From Synergistaceae bacterium (GTDB lineage: Bacteria > Synergistota > Synergistia > Synergistales > Synergistaceae): a stretch of DNA of 5,667 nucleotides. The stretch is taken from NCBI GenBank assembly GCA_012728505.1, contig JAAYEY010000145.1, forward strand, positions 1 to 5,667. The letters run 5' to 3'. Shown piece by piece: positions 5,644 to 5,667 of this stretch. The notes beneath the pieces were generated by a model. The model ran no database searches, had not been told where the DNA came from, and saw nothing but the letters and a program-made list of their open reading frames with translations. Every line of letters starts with the position of its first letter. Position 1 is the first letter of the stretch. A program made the position numbers and the translations under genes.

Positions 5644-5651
5644 TTACACAA
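5623..5651 (-). promoter_or_regulatory. Weak internal promoter candidate for the transposase
   Basis: On the minus strand, TTGTGT (5651-5646), a 17-base spacer and CAAAAT (5628-5623) form a weak sigma-70-like promoter. It would start RNA near 5616, between the two arms of the hairpin. Three of six bases match the -35 consensus and four of six the -10 consensus, so support is mainly the spacing and position. Confidence 0.35.
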
Positions 5652-5667
5652 TCTATGGGATGGTCTC
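5624..5667 (-). repeat. Right terminal inverted repeat of the IS256-family element
   Basis: Its reverse complement begins GAGACCATCC and ends GGTGCAAAA, matching 4185-4227. This copy also supplies the anti-Shine-Dalgarno arm CCTCCTGA; the left copy reads TCCTAACA there and lacks that complementarity, so the regulatory role is specific to the transposase-proximal end. Confidence 0.75.

Larger units (their letters stand above)
4185..5667 (-). mobile_element. IS256-family insertion sequence, apparently complete
   Basis: The element spans about 1.48 kb, usual for the IS256 family. It has one transposase gene on the minus strand and imperfect terminal inverted repeats. The left end (GGGACTATCC...GTGTAAA...GGTGCAAAA) and the reverse complement of the right end (GAGACCATCC...GTGTAAA...GGTGCAAAA) match over about 44 bp. 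A GTGTAAA block near the tips is typical of the family. The right tip seems to coincide with the last base of the window, so the expected 8-9 bp target duplication cannot be checked; the left copy would end in GCAAGAATTT just before 4185. GC content is visibly higher than in the genes to its left, so it is a later arrival. Confidence 0.85.

Noticed and set aside
1..5667. CRISPR array or integrase gene
   Set aside because: No regularly spaced repeats were seen, and no tyrosine or serine recombinase signature appears in any long frame.

Overview
The window looks like a junction between a bacterial chromosome and an AT-rich integrated element that was later hit by an insertion sequence. Strong AGGAGG-type ribosome binding sites, TTG starts and low GC suggest a Firmicutes-like host. 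The left-edge hydrolase resembles penicillin V acylase / bile salt hydrolase relatives of the kind also found in Gram-negative bacteria, so a diderm Firmicute (Negativicutes) of gut or mouth is a reasonable guess, but nothing here proves it.

Left flank (1-686): the C-terminal part of a choloylglycine-hydrolase-family enzyme ends at 586, followed by a GC-rich hairpin. At 687-736, on the minus strand, lies the 3' half of a tRNA (most like tRNA-Thr) with its CCA end, T arm and anticodon arm but no D arm or 5' acceptor strand. This is what a displaced 3' tRNA end at an integration site looks like, with the host on the left and the element on the right.

Element (about 737-4184): directly after the tRNA fragment comes an open frame for the C-terminal part of a family-B DNA polymerase (fingers/palm motif B, a variant TDG motif C, basic C-terminal region). 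It lacks the exonuclease domain and motif A. Three short AT-rich genes of unknown function follow on the same strand, each with a good ribosome binding site: a small single-pass membrane protein (2389), a 146-residue protein (2964) and a 182-residue protein with a TTG start (3528). The first two have similar extended -10 promoter candidates. A fourth gene starts at 4133 but is cut after about 17 codons.

Insertion sequence (about 4185-5667): a whole IS256-family element on the minus strand, with imperfect terminal inverted repeats of about 44 bp, a full-length DDE transposase of 410 residues, two plus-strand terminator-like hairpins at its left end, and at its right end a perfect 9-bp inverted repeat that can pair the transposase Shine-Dalgarno with sequence in the terminal repeat. 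The window stops at what appears to be the tip of the IS.

Together: tRNA-targeted integration, a polymerase remnant and orphan cargo genes point to a decaying self-replicating integrative element, possibly pipolin-like. No integrase is visible; if one exists it lies to the right of the window, as should the intact tRNA.
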